Program-made: the position numbers and the translations under genes
IMG/VR virus record: IMGVR_UViG_3300042482_001138
Span: 1 to 64,000 of that record
DNA: 64,000 bases
Strand: one strand, 5' to 3'
Source: a virus
The notes under the pieces: model-generated
Database searches by the model: none
Told to the model about the DNA's origin: nothing
What the model saw: only the letters and a program-made list of their open reading frames with translations
Shown here: in pieces, positions 9,299 through 18,040 of the stretch
Layout: each line of letters opens with the position of its first letter
How positions within the stretch are numbered: the stretch's first letter is position 1

Positions 9299-9975
9299 TA
9301 TGTATTTATTTTATTTATTACATCTTCAAATTCAGAAAGTGATCTTATAGTGAAGTTGCAATCTATATGTTTATTATATTCAGTTTCAAACTTAACTAAA
9401 GTTTTATCTTCATACTTAGTCAATAATAATGCAGGGTTTGATGTAAGTAAAACATCTATTTCATCAAACATTTTATTTTTTGTGACTTCACTATAAAACA
9501 AAACCTTTTCGATAAGACAACCAAATTTTGATAAGAAAAAAAGTGATGATGGTTTTGATTTACCAATTTCATCAGAAACAATAATCAAATCGTGATTTTC
9601 TCTAATTTTATAATATAAATCATTTAAAATATTGAAGGTGTTAATTTCTGTTGATGGCGCATGTCCAAAAAGTTCCATAGTGTAGTCTTCATACATAAAA
9701 GAATAAAGTTCATCTTTTGATCTGAAAGCAAAATGATTCATTAAATTTAATGATGTTACTTCATTTTTTATTTCATAATTAAAAAATGTTTTATCTTCGA
9801 TGATTGACAATTCTGTAGATCCAGAATTTTCAGGATCAAATTCCAAATCAAAAGATTGTAGTGTTTCATCATGATCAACATCTACTAAATGTTTTTCATA
9901 AAGTTGTTTGAACTTACCTATTGTGTCCCTTAGAACACCATTAATTTCAATCCCTATTCTCTTTGTCATATTCAT
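9298..9975 (-). CDS. HAD-superfamily-like protein with degenerate nucleophile motif
   Basis: 225 residues. Residues 7-18 (IGIEINGVLRDT) align with HAD motif I of 5'-nucleotidase/phosphatase relatives (DxDGVLxDT), but both aspartates are replaced: Glu10 and Asn12. A downstream LIIVSDEIGKSKP fits motif II/III positions, and LLTSNPALLL fits the motif IV region. Loss of the nucleophile argues against classical phosphatase activity, so it may bind a phosphorylated ligand or protein. Its start lies 29 bases inside the phoH gene. An intact HAD protein is encoded at 61484-62383. Confidence 0.65.
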   Translation of the reverse strand: MNMTKRIGIEINGVLRDTIGKFKQLYEKHLVDVDHDETLQSFDLEFDPENSGSTELSIIEDKTFFNYEIKNEVTSLNLMNHFAFRSKDELYSFMYEDYTMELFGHAPSTEINTFNILNDLYYKIRENHDLIIVSDEIGKSKPSSLFFLSKFGCLIEKVLFYSEVTKNKMFDEIDVLLTSNPALLLTKYEDKTLVKFETEYNKHIDCNFTIRSLSEFEDVINKINT

Positions 9976-10684
9976 TTAGTATTTTACCAATTAATGGGTT
10001 TCTAACATTTTTAGCATTTCTAAAATCATATACACCAATATCATCCACATTTTGAAATCTTTGAAGTGCGTCATAAAGTCCTGATTGTTTTTTATCTTTG
10101 TATCTATCTGTTTGTTCTAAGTCACCTGATATAAAAAATTTACTATTGAAACCAATTCTAGTTAACAATAATTTCATTTGATTTGGTGTTGAATTTTGAG
10201 CTTCCTCAAAAATTAATATAGAATTGTCAATATTCATACCTCTCATGTATGCCAAGGCAAATACTTCGATAATTTCAGATTCTTTAAGTTTTTCTCTTGC
10301 TTCTTTACCAATTATTTTATTTAAAAGATAGTATGATGGAAAAATATACGGATCTAGTTTTTCTTCTAAATTACCTGGTAATGAACCAAGTTTTTCTTCA
10401 GCTTCGACGGCAGGTCTCACAATAATTATTTTTTCGTAGGCGTTGTTTGGGTCCATAAGAAGATCGACAGCCGCCTTCATAGATATATAACTTTTACCTA
10501 CGCCCGCCGGTCCTGAACAAATTGTGATTTGATTTTCTTTTAGTATGTTATAATATTCTTCCTGATTTGGTGATAAAAATTTATTTTTTTGTTTTTTCTT
10601 AATAACTGTATTAATAAATTCTTTTTTTGAAAATGATTTGATTTCTGTTTCCTCGTTTTGATTTACCTTTTTTCTATTCGTCAT
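9947..10684 (-). CDS. phoH: PhoH-like P-loop ATPase
   Basis: 245 residues. Walker A is GPAGVGKS (about residues 58-65), Walker B is ILIFEEAQN (about 157-165), followed by the PhoH-typical TPNQMKLLLTRIG and FISGDLEQTDR. The core covers the whole protein after a Lys-rich 40-residue N-terminus. PhoH homologues are common in marine and freshwater phages; they are ATPases with proposed RNA-related roles. It overlaps the upstream glycosyltransferase gene by 4 bases (ATGA). Confidence 0.93.
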   Translation of the reverse strand: MTNRKKVNQNEETEIKSFSKKEFINTVIKKKQKNKFLSPNQEEYYNILKENQITICSGPAGVGKSYISMKAAVDLLMDPNNAYEKIIIVRPAVEAEEKLGSLPGNLEEKLDPYIFPSYYLLNKIIGKEAREKLKESEIIEVFALAYMRGMNIDNSILIFEEAQNSTPNQMKLLLTRIGFNSKFFISGDLEQTDRYKDKKQSGLYDALQRFQNVDDIGVYDFRNAKNVRNPLIGKILNEYDKENRD

Positions 10685-11268
10685 TTCAACGTAGTTGATA
10701 GTTTATTGTAGTAGCTTATTGGTTGATTCCAAATGGCGCATTTCATACCGTAATAATTATATACAGATTCCCAAAAAAGAAAATCCTTAGAATTTACACC
10801 TTCTTTGTGTTCAGATGGCCACTTACAACTTTCTAAACATTTGAAGTTACAAAGAACATTACCCGTGTCAATTCTACCAAAGGCTGGTTTACTTGATATC
10901 AATCTCAAATTATTGTCAAATGATAATTGTTGTCCAACTAACATACCTCTAAAATTATGTTCTATACACTCTAAATATTTAAAATACATATTTTCATGAA
11001 AAATAGTGTCGTCATCTAAAAAACAAAAATACCCATTTTTTATATTTTGAAAAACCGCATTTCTTTTTTTATATATTTCACTATCTTCACAATCTACACT
11101 ATAAACTTTTACATTATTACTTTTTAAAAATTCTAAATCGGGTAATGGTCTTTTTTTTGTGTGTGATATGTGCCAAATAATATCTTCATTGGCCAAAATA
11201 GAGTTATATATGTTTGTTAAGTTTTCATATCTAAATAAAGGAGTTATAATGTGTAAGTTATTTTTCAT
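10681..11268 (-). CDS. GT-A-like glycosyltransferase
   Basis: About 195 residues from the preferred start, an ATG at 11268; a longer frame to 11310 exists but adds an atypical hydrophobic leader that lies deep in the upstream gene. NLHIITPLFRYENL is a GT2-like first strand and FCFLDDDTIFHE contains the DXD-type motif. It is shorter than most GT2 enzymes and ends soon after the acceptor region. Overlaps the acyltransferase gene by 11 bases. Confidence 0.7.
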   Translation of the reverse strand: MKNNLHIITPLFRYENLTNIYNSILANEDIIWHISHTKKRPLPDLEFLKSNNVKVYSVDCEDSEIYKKRNAVFQNIKNGYFCFLDDDTIFHENMYFKYLECIEHNFRGMLVGQQLSFDNNLRLISSKPAFGRIDTGNVLCNFKCLESCKWPSEHKEGVNSKDFLFWESVYNYYGMKCAIWNQPISYYNKLSTTLK

Positions 11269-11896
11269 TTTTTCTAACAATTTTACATGGGTTACCATAA
11301 GCAACAACATCGTCAGGAATATCTTTAGTTACTAAAGATCCGGCACCTATTATTACGTTTTTACCTATTTTTACGTTATCAATTATATTTGATCCCATAC
11401 CTACTGTTGTTTTTTCACCAATTTCTACAAATCCAGCTATATTTACGCCAGGATTTATAGTAACAAAATTATTTATTATTGTGTGATGACCAATAGAAGA
11501 ATTTCTATTAATTGAAACAAAATCACCGATGGTTGTGTGTCCGGCAACTGAAACAGATGAGTTTATTAAACATCCAAAACCTAATGTTGATGTTTTGGAT
11601 ATTTGCGCTGACTTATGAATTATTTTTATAAATTTATTTTTATCAAGATTAAATAAATTGAAAACTGAAAATTTATTTTCTGATTTGTTGACACCTAAAA
11701 AGAAATAATCTGAATCCTGAAAATTTTCCGTGAAATCGATCAAAAAATTTTCATTTTCAATTGGGTGGACTATTGGTAATTTTAGATTATTATATATTTC
11801 AATTTTTGGGAAAATTTCATTTGATTCCAAATTGTCTGTGATCATTGTAATCACAGGGTCACTTTTACCTATAACTATTAATTTTTTTATTTCCAA
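11258..11896 (-). CDS. Hexapeptide-repeat sugar O/N-acyltransferase (PglD/NeuD-like)
   Basis: 212 residues. The N-terminal ~80 residues begin KKLIVIGKSDPV, like the PglD/NeuD Rossmann-type sugar-binding domain. Residues ~95-205 show a left-handed beta-helix with hexapeptide repeats (TTIGDF, SSIGHH, VEIGEK, VKIGKN, VIIGAGSLV) and the characteristic ending VVAYGNPCKIVRK. Such enzymes acetylate amino sugars on nucleotide carriers. Next to a DegT-like aminotransferase and a GNAT protein, this supports synthesis of a modified amino sugar. Confidence 0.85.
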   Translation of the reverse strand: MEIKKLIVIGKSDPVITMITDNLESNEIFPKIEIYNNLKLPIVHPIENENFLIDFTENFQDSDYFFLGVNKSENKFSVFNLFNLDKNKFIKIIHKSAQISKTSTLGFGCLINSSVSVAGHTTIGDFVSINRNSSIGHHTIINNFVTINPGVNIAGFVEIGEKTTVGMGSNIIDNVKIGKNVIIGAGSLVTKDIPDDVVAYGNPCKIVRKNEK

Positions 11897-12695
11897 AACC
11901 CAAGTTTTTAAATTCGATCGGGGACATGATGTCCATTCCCATATTTTCTATAATACTATGTGTTCTTTTTAATAAATCAATATTTTTTGCTTTTTGTTTG
12001 TCTTTAAGATATAAATTATCTTCTAACCCAACTCTCAGACCATCGGCATAAATTAAACCTAAAATATTTGAGTTAAGTTGGTGTTTACCTATACCACCGA
12101 AACAAACTTTGGAATTTTCTGGTAAATTATTCACTATTGACGATACCGTTGATATGTCTAGCTGAGCATTAAAGATATTGCTAAAAATAACATTTATGTA
12201 ATTTGGTCCTGTTAATATTTTTTTTCCCATAAGATATTTGGTATAATTTAACATGCCGGAATCAAAGCATTCAATTTCTGGTACTACACCAAAATCATTC
12301 ATTTTTTCAATTAGTTTCAAAATCATTTCAGGTTCGTTGACTGAAGATCCTTGAGGAAAATTCAATGATGACATTGTTAGTGATCCCATGTCGGGCATTA
12401 ATTCCAATACTTCAGATCTTTTTTCAAACTCGGGATATAATCTGCCGGTTAACGAAACACAAATTGTTAAATCAGAACAATTTTTTCTAATTCCATCAAT
12501 TATCTGTCCATAAATTTCTGACTTATATGTGTTAGAAAAATTTTTAGGATCTCTAGCATGAATGTGCACCATAGTTATACCCAAGTCATATGCTTCGTGA
12601 ACCTCTTCTATAATTTCATTTGGGTGTAAAGGAGCTAAAGAATTTTCTCTTGTTGTCTGTGTTCCTGTAGGCGTAAAATTTATTATTTTTTTCAT
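11865..12695 (-). CDS. BKACE family (DUF849) beta-keto acid cleavage-like enzyme
   Basis: 276 residues, about the normal family length. It has the family landmarks in order: NFTPTGTQT near the N-terminus; the zinc-ligand motif VHIHARDP (residues ~43-50); SLTMSSLNFPQGSSVNE; PEIECFDSGML; CFGGIGKHQLN; GLRVGLEDNLYLKDKQKA; and the closing MSPIEFKNLGF. BKACE enzymes condense a beta-keto acid with acetyl-CoA and cleave it to a CoA ester and acetoacetate. The gene overlaps the acyltransferase by 32 bases and the DegT-like gene by 4 bases (ATGA), so it belongs to the sugar-tailoring cluster. Its presence in a phage is unexpected; its substrate is unknown. Confidence 0.85.
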   Translation of the reverse strand: MKKIINFTPTGTQTTRENSLAPLHPNEIIEEVHEAYDLGITMVHIHARDPKNFSNTYKSEIYGQIIDGIRKNCSDLTICVSLTGRLYPEFEKRSEVLELMPDMGSLTMSSLNFPQGSSVNEPEMILKLIEKMNDFGVVPEIECFDSGMLNYTKYLMGKKILTGPNYINVIFSNIFNAQLDISTVSSIVNNLPENSKVCFGGIGKHQLNSNILGLIYADGLRVGLEDNLYLKDKQKAKNIDLLKRTHSIIENMGMDIMSPIEFKNLGFGNKKINSYR

Positions 12696-13333
12696 TCTAT
12701 TATTTTACAATTTTTAAAAACAGAAAATTCTGTAAGATCTCTGTAACCATTATTTTCTCCTAAATCTGAAACGTGTAGTGGATAATTTTGCATGAGGGAT
12801 AATCCGTGTGATGCTTGTTGGGGAGTCATATACATATTCCATCCCAACATATCGATATCATCTTCATGATATAATTTTTCACTCCTACCTTCATATCTTG
12901 CCTTTTTAAACCATTTAACCGCATCTAAATTGTCCGTAAGTATCATCCCACCCTTACTTATTTTTAGATGTTTTTTAATGTGAAATGATAAACACATAAA
13001 GGAACCTGATATATACATGTTTGAAGTGAATCTTTTTGCAGAATCGTAAATTGGGTATGGCTTAAGTTGATAGATTCCTTTCCAATTGTTTGTTTCATTT
13101 CTTTTATCAAAAATGACTTCACCGCCGGCATGTATGATTGATTGGGGTACGGAAAGATAAGTTTTTGATGGAATGGTTACTTGGTTAACTTTTAAATACT
13201 TACACACTAAAAACAATGCATTTGTACAATTGTCTACGGAAACCGCATACGGCGCACCGGTATAATCAGCAACTTCATCTTCGAAAAGTTGTACCACTTT
13301 GAATGGGTTATTTTTAGGTCTTCTGTATTCCAT
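12692..13333 (-). CDS. Shortened DegT/DnrJ/EryC1-type PLP aminotransferase-like protein
   Basis: 213 residues against 360-400 for the family. Recognisable parts: YAVSVDNCTNALFLVC (cofactor phosphate-binding region, normally V-x-N-GT-x-AL), YPIYDSAKRFTS (the Asp that contacts the pyridine nitrogen), and SFHIKKHLKISKGGMI in place of SFHxxKxLTxGEGG, retaining a Lys at the Schiff-base position. The substrate-binding C-terminal domain is reduced to about 60 residues, so it may need a partner or act as a dehydratase/isomerase-like relic. It overlaps the GNAT gene by 20 bases. Confidence 0.75.
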   Translation of the reverse strand: MEYRRPKNNPFKVVQLFEDEVADYTGAPYAVSVDNCTNALFLVCKYLKVNQVTIPSKTYLSVPQSIIHAGGEVIFDKRNETNNWKGIYQLKPYPIYDSAKRFTSNMYISGSFMCLSFHIKKHLKISKGGMILTDNLDAVKWFKKARYEGRSEKLYHEDDIDMLGWNMYMTPQQASHGLSLMQNYPLHVSDLGENNGYRDLTEFSVFKNCKIIE

Positions 13334-13727
13334 ATTCTAAATAAAATAAATTATTATCATTACTAACAACATTGAACCCTGTTTTAATAAACAGGTTCAA
13401 ACTAGCTGTATTTGTTTTTAAAATTTTTGCCTTTGCGTCTGGAAAAATTTTAACAACCTCACTGAGCATAAATTTACCAACACCAAGTTTTTTAAAACTA
13501 TTGTCGACACATATTCTTATGTCATTTTCTACCACACCGATGTAACCGCAAGGTATTTCATCCTTAAGACAAACATAGTAACAATCACCATATTTATCCA
13601 TATATAATTTCTGATCATTTTCACTTATATTAACTTTATCCAAAAAACCTTTTTGATTTGTTGGGTCATTCCTTAAAATTCTTATAAAGTTGTAGTATTT
13701 TTCTTCGTTTTTTCTTAGTTCTAACAT
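13314..13727 (-). CDS. GNAT-family N-acetyltransferase
   Basis: 137 residues. Motif A is FKKLGVGKFMLSEVV (about residues 79-93), which corresponds to the R/Q-x-x-G-x-G/A acetyl-CoA pyrophosphate loop, with the preceding strand IGVVENDIRICVDN; the end reads TASLNLFIKTGFNVV, the typical GNAT C-terminal helix and strand. In context it probably acetylates an amino sugar intermediate, alongside the hexapeptide acyltransferase. Confidence 0.78.
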   Translation of the reverse strand: MLELRKNEEKYYNFIRILRNDPTNQKGFLDKVNISENDQKLYMDKYGDCYYVCLKDEIPCGYIGVVENDIRICVDNSFKKLGVGKFMLSEVVKIFPDAKAKILKTNTASLNLFIKTGFNVVSNDNNLFYLEYGIQKT

Positions 13728-13731
13728 ATAT

Positions 13732-14514
13732 CTATTTGGCCCAAAATTTTAAATTTAACCATTCATTACCTGTAAATATTTTTTTTGTCTTGTCAGAAAT
13801 GTCAGTCATAATTTTCCCAATATTATTTTTTTCTATTTCTATTTTGTTAATGATATCATTTATATTTTTGTAACTAACAAAATTAGGCAGACCTTCATGA
13901 CCGATTCCTATGGTTTTACGACCCATATGACCTAACTCAAACATAGTTGTACAACCACCTTTTTCGTTTGTTTTTAAATAAACAAAACTTTTTTCATAGA
14001 AATTTTCTTTCAAAAAATCTATAGTTTTATATTTTGAATAAATTACATTTTCTTCACCAAAATGTTTTATGATAGGTTTAATTATTGTGTCCCAATTAAA
14101 ATAATCAGGTTTGTTTCCATGTATTCCATAGTACACATATATTTTTTCACCAAGAGGTGTTGGTTTAAACATAGAATAATCTTTGAAAGGAATATATATT
14201 TGTTTGTGTTTTAAATTATGTTTTGTTAAAATGTTCGAAAAATATCCTGGGTAGGCGTAAGTAAAAGTTCTACCATCATTTATTAATTTAGCAACCAAAT
14301 TCAGGTGACTAGACACCATATCTGCACCACCCCAAATTACAATTCTATAAGATTTATGATTTACAAATTTTTTTATATCTTCACCATTGTAAAGCCCAAC
14401 AAAAACACAAGGTAAATTTTCATCATAAGAATTTTTTAAATTCCATTTTTTTCTAAAACCATCGCCAAAATATTTTTCTAAAACTGACGAAACGTGTACT
14501 TGATTAAAATCCAT
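13732..14514 (-). CDS. GT-B glycosyltransferase-like protein
   Basis: 260 residues. It has a nucleotide-sugar binding half with FVYLKTNEKGGCTTMFELGHMGRKTIG, where the Glu before the second loop is in the GT-B position, and an N-terminal half with YRIVIWGGADM. The total is short for GT-B enzymes (typically over 330), so one domain is reduced. It sits 4 bases from the GNAT gene and 16 bases from the next GT2 gene. Confidence 0.6.
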   Translation of the reverse strand: MDFNQVHVSSVLEKYFGDGFRKKWNLKNSYDENLPCVFVGLYNGEDIKKFVNHKSYRIVIWGGADMVSSHLNLVAKLINDGRTFTYAYPGYFSNILTKHNLKHKQIYIPFKDYSMFKPTPLGEKIYVYYGIHGNKPDYFNWDTIIKPIIKHFGEENVIYSKYKTIDFLKENFYEKSFVYLKTNEKGGCTTMFELGHMGRKTIGIGHEGLPNFVSYKNINDIINKIEIEKNNIGKIMTDISDKTKKIFTGNEWLNLKFWAK

Positions 14515-14530
14515 ATATAATAATTAATGG

Positions 14531-15175
14531 TTATATATCTTTTTTCAAACCAAAACCTGCCGATGGTACAAATATAATTGGTTCTGCGCTAAAAATATTT
14601 TTTGGTATTTGTTTATATAATCTATCAATGACTCTAAAATCACTACATTTCCAACTATCCCATGTTGCAATATTAATATATTTAGAATGAAATGTAAAAC
14701 AGGAACCACCTATACCTCCTATTCTTGGTGGTCTCGACGGAGATACATCTAAAGGCAAAAATGATCCGTTTGAATAAATCATTCTCCAAATTATCAAAGT
14801 ATCTTCATCATTATTATTAATTAACTTAACAACATTTTCTAAAGAAAATGAATCCACAAATCTATCATCGTCATCAAGGTATATGACCCAACCATCTTTA
14901 ATGTATTTATGAACTTCATTGAAATAAAGGTTATGTGGTGAATACGGCCCTGTATTTGGGTTTGGATTTTTGTCATTACTAATTAAATTTTCTTTGTTCA
15001 AAAATAAAAAAGACTTAATTCCCGAATTAATTACATAATCCATACTTTCAACATCGTCAGTACATACTATGTGGTTTATGTTTTTGTATGTTTGTTGACG
15101 AATAGAACTCAAGGTTTTTTGAAAATTGTTGGGCCTGTTTGATGTTCTTGTAATTATATTTATTAATGGTTCCAT
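14531..15175 (-). CDS. Family 2-type glycosyltransferase
   Basis: 214 residues. LINIITRTSNRPNNFQKTLS at the N-terminus and WVIYLDDDDRFVD (DXD region, about residues 95-107) are clear GT2 signatures. The acceptor half is short. Starts 3 bases after the stop of the upstream two-domain glycosyltransferase. Confidence 0.8.
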   Translation of the reverse strand: MEPLINIITRTSNRPNNFQKTLSSIRQQTYKNINHIVCTDDVESMDYVINSGIKSFLFLNKENLISNDKNPNPNTGPYSPHNLYFNEVHKYIKDGWVIYLDDDDRFVDSFSLENVVKLINNNDEDTLIIWRMIYSNGSFLPLDVSPSRPPRIGGIGGSCFTFHSKYINIATWDSWKCSDFRVIDRLYKQIPKNIFSAEPIIFVPSAGFGLKKDI

Positions 15176-15178
15176 AAA

Positions 15179-16690
15179 CTATATAACTTTAATATGATTT
15201 TTTAATTTGCTTATATTTGTTTGTATAAATGGTAACAAATTTTGTAAATAATCGTACTTGTACTTTTCATTTTTTTCTTTTTCATCATTTCTTGTTTGAG
15301 ATTCATAATGATACCCAACACAAGAAGAATCGGTATAATTTTTTAATCCTGACAATAAACATTTTATATTTAGTTCTACATCTTCAAGACAGGAAATATA
15401 GTTTTCATTAAAGAGTCCTAATTTGATAAATGTTGATTTTCTTATCATCATAAATCCGCCAGTGTTGCCGAATGTTTCGTTCAACCCAATTTTATAATTA
15501 AAATAATTCCTAAAATTTAAGTGACCAACGTCAATAGATTGTGTATTACTCCTGAAAACTACCGCAACACCATCATGTTGAATAGTATTATCCCTGAAGT
15601 GTAACCTGATCCCAACAGTACCTGCGTTATTTTTTTTAGAAAAAACTTCTAACATACCACTAACTGCATCGTTTAACAATTTTATATCGTTGTTACAAAA
15701 AAGTAAAAATTCATATTTTTCACTTATGTGATTTTTTACTACATCATTATTGATTTTAGAAAAATTATAATAGTCATATTCTATTAGTGTAACGTTACCA
15801 AGAGAAAGTATATTTTTTTTTATAAAATTTTTTTCATTATCTGATGATCCTGTATCTGCAATAAAAACATCGAAAACACTATTATCACATTTTTCATATA
15901 AAGATTTTACACAATCAAACAACAGTTCAGTTTTACCTTTGGTTGGTATTATAACCGCGACTTTTTTTAGTTTTTTATTTTTTTTAAAGTTTAATTCATT
16001 AATAAAAACATTTTGGGGTTTTATATCCAAAGGCAAAACTTTTTTCCATTTATTTAAGAATTTTTCTTTGCTTTCCCAAAATTCTTGGTTTGGTTGACCT
16101 ACCGATTCGTGCGTTATTTCAAACGATGATGTTACCCCGATTTTAACCCCATCAACATAATTGGGAACAGAAAAACCATGATCATAAAAGTGAAATTTAC
16201 CAAATGATTCGTCAAACTTATGTTTAATTTTATTTTTATCAAATGAAATAAATAAACCATCTATTGTGACTACAGGTATTAATTGAGGTAATTTTGGTGA
16301 ATATTTACTCAAAAACTTTTTTTGACCAGGTGGAAAATGATACACTTGTCCTACCATTGTTTGATGTAGTTTTTCCCAATACACACCTGATTCGGGAAAA
16401 TAACAAGAACCTGCTTTACCTATTATACCAAATTCTGGATTTTTAAAAAAATCATCTAAAAGTTTTTTTCCCCAATTTTTTTCTAATTTTATATCATTGT
16501 GACAACAAACTACAATATCGTATTTAGATTCGGTAATACCACTATTGTAAACTTGTGACAAAGAAAATTTATTATGGTTAATATATTCCAATATTTGAAT
16601 ATCTTCAACACCACAAGTGTTTTTTAAGTGATTTTTAAATTTATTGTTATATTCCACATCTTTATGTGTGGAGTAAATTACTGTGATCAT
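15179..16690 (-). CDS. Bifunctional glycosyltransferase with two GT2-type domains
   Basis: 503 residues. Domain 1 (about 1-235) starts ITVIYSTHKDVEYNNKF with VVCCHNDIKLEKNWG in the DXD position and contains TIDGLFISFDK. Domain 2 (about 245-490) starts KVAVIIPTKGKTELLFDCV with FLLFCNNDIKLLND and NTGGFMMIRKSTF followed by ENYISCLEDVELN, the catalytic ED motif of rhamnosyl-type GT2 enzymes. Two active sites could build a repeating disaccharide or add two sugars in succession. Same operon as dut and the exonuclease. Confidence 0.83.
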   Translation of the reverse strand: MITVIYSTHKDVEYNNKFKNHLKNTCGVEDIQILEYINHNKFSLSQVYNSGITESKYDIVVCCHNDIKLEKNWGKKLLDDFFKNPEFGIIGKAGSCYFPESGVYWEKLHQTMVGQVYHFPPGQKKFLSKYSPKLPQLIPVVTIDGLFISFDKNKIKHKFDESFGKFHFYDHGFSVPNYVDGVKIGVTSSFEITHESVGQPNQEFWESKEKFLNKWKKVLPLDIKPQNVFINELNFKKNKKLKKVAVIIPTKGKTELLFDCVKSLYEKCDNSVFDVFIADTGSSDNEKNFIKKNILSLGNVTLIEYDYYNFSKINNDVVKNHISEKYEFLLFCNNDIKLLNDAVSGMLEVFSKKNNAGTVGIRLHFRDNTIQHDGVAVVFRSNTQSIDVGHLNFRNYFNYKIGLNETFGNTGGFMMIRKSTFIKLGLFNENYISCLEDVELNIKCLLSGLKNYTDSSCVGYHYESQTRNDEKEKNEKYKYDYLQNLLPFIQTNISKLKNHIKVI

Positions 16691-16696
16691 TTTATA

Positions 16697-17302
16697 TCAG
16701 ATTAATCCTGTGCTACCAAACCCGTTATTTTTCCTATCTTTGTTTTCAACATCAGAAACTTTTACAATATCAATCCACTTACCACAAACAACTGGACATA
16801 ACACGGCTTGTGCCACCTTCATCCCTTTTGTAATCCTGAATTCTTCGTTATTGGTGTTAAATAAAATAACTTTGATTTCACCTGTATACCCTTGATCAAC
16901 AGTTCCTGGTGAATTAAGTACAAACAAACCTTGATTGATTGCTAATCCACTTTTAGATCTTATTTGAATTTCATGATTTTCGGGAACGTCAATAATAATA
17001 CCTGTGGATATCAAAGATCTTCCCAAAGGTGGTATTGTATATTCATCTACGGAATACAAATCAAACCCTGAATCTGTATTATATGCAAACTTAGGTAACA
17101 CCGCACTTTCATGTGATAGTTTGATTTTCATTTGGACTTTCGGAATGTCGTCAGTAAATACTTTTTCCAATTCATTAAGATCTATACCATATTCATTCAT
17201 AAGATTGTTTAATTCAACATCTTCATTAATTTCATTATCACCAAAAAGTCTTTCTAAATCTTTTGTTTGTGATAGTATTTTATTCAAATCTCCTTTATTC
17301 AT
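16697..17302 (-). CDS. dut: dUTP diphosphatase (trimeric type) with N-terminal extension
   Basis: 201 residues. The five dUTPase motifs are present: DSGFDLYS, RSKSGL, GTVDQGYTGEI, GMKVAQAV and GFGSTG at the C-terminus. They span residues ~75-200. A ~55-residue acidic helical extension precedes the core and is not normal for the family. The enzyme hydrolyses dUTP to dUMP, protecting phage DNA from uracil. The start ATG overlaps the end of the exonuclease gene by one base. Confidence 0.93.
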   Translation of the reverse strand: MNKGDLNKILSQTKDLERLFGDNEINEDVELNNLMNEYGIDLNELEKVFTDDIPKVQMKIKLSHESAVLPKFAYNTDSGFDLYSVDEYTIPPLGRSLISTGIIIDVPENHEIQIRSKSGLAINQGLFVLNSPGTVDQGYTGEIKVILFNTNNEEFRITKGMKVAQAVLCPVVCGKWIDIVKVSDVENKDRKNNGFGSTGLI

Positions 17303-18033
17303 TATTTTAAAATTTTTAATTTCATTATTGCTTCGACTAATACATCAACATCTTTTTCACAATAATCTGATATTTCTTTTAGTTTTTGTTCTTCCCAATA
17401 AGCGTTGTGTACTTTATCACCCGTAACTTCACCATCTTTAGGTGTTGGTATGTCTAAACAAGAACACAACAAATCTAATGATCCTATTGAACTGTAAGCC
17501 CCGTACTGCCAAATTTCTTTAGTATCAATAGCCTTAATTTCCCAAGGTTTAGTATCATATGAAGGTAAGATTTTAGATGGCATTATACCATTTATAATCA
17601 TTCTTTTTGCTAACATCGGTATGTCAAAGTTTTTAAGATTGTGCCCACAAAGATAAAAATCTAACTTATGACAACGATCTAAAAGATTTCTAACTTCTAA
17701 CAAAAGTTTTTGTTCGTCGTCACCAGAAAAGGTTTGTTTTTTTGTTTCACCATTTTCTAAAACAAACGCCATAGAAACACAAACTACTTTAGCAAACTCA
17801 GGAACTAAAGCGGCTCTTTTTTTGAATACAAAATTCATTTTTTCTTCACGTTCTTTTTTTGTCTTTGGGACTTCGATGTGATCTTCGGGAAATCTTTTTT
17901 GAAACCAATCGTAGTATTTAACAAATTGATCCGCAATCTTTGGACTAAATTTTTGACAAGAATCAAAGTCTGGACACCCACCGACAGTTTCTATATCTAA
18001 AAATAATATTTTTGTAATTGGTATATTAATCAT
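17302..18033 (-). CDS. PolB-type 3'-5' exonuclease (DnaQ-like fold)
   Basis: 243 residues. Exo I is KILFLDIETVGG (about residues 8-19), Exo II is LCGHNLKNFDIPML (about 135-148), and Exo III is DYCEKDVDVL near the C-terminus; together they supply the four acidic metal ligands. The arrangement matches the predicted exonucleases related to the family B polymerase proofreading domain. It may act in phage recombination or repair, separately from the polymerase at 47117-49930, which has its own exonuclease domain. Confidence 0.87.
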   Translation of the reverse strand: MINIPITKILFLDIETVGGCPDFDSCQKFSPKIADQFVKYYDWFQKRFPEDHIEVPKTKKEREEKMNFVFKKRAALVPEFAKVVCVSMAFVLENGETKKQTFSGDDEQKLLLEVRNLLDRCHKLDFYLCGHNLKNFDIPMLAKRMIINGIMPSKILPSYDTKPWEIKAIDTKEIWQYGAYSSIGSLDLLCSCLDIPTPKDGEVTGDKVHNAYWEEQKLKEISDYCEKDVDVLVEAIMKLKILK

Positions 18034-18040
18034 ATGTAAT

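Noticed and set aside
10681-11310. Longer start for the glycosyltransferase at 11310
   Set aside because: The extra residues are encoded deep inside the upstream acyltransferase and read as an artefact; the ATG at 11268 gives a normal GT2 beginning.
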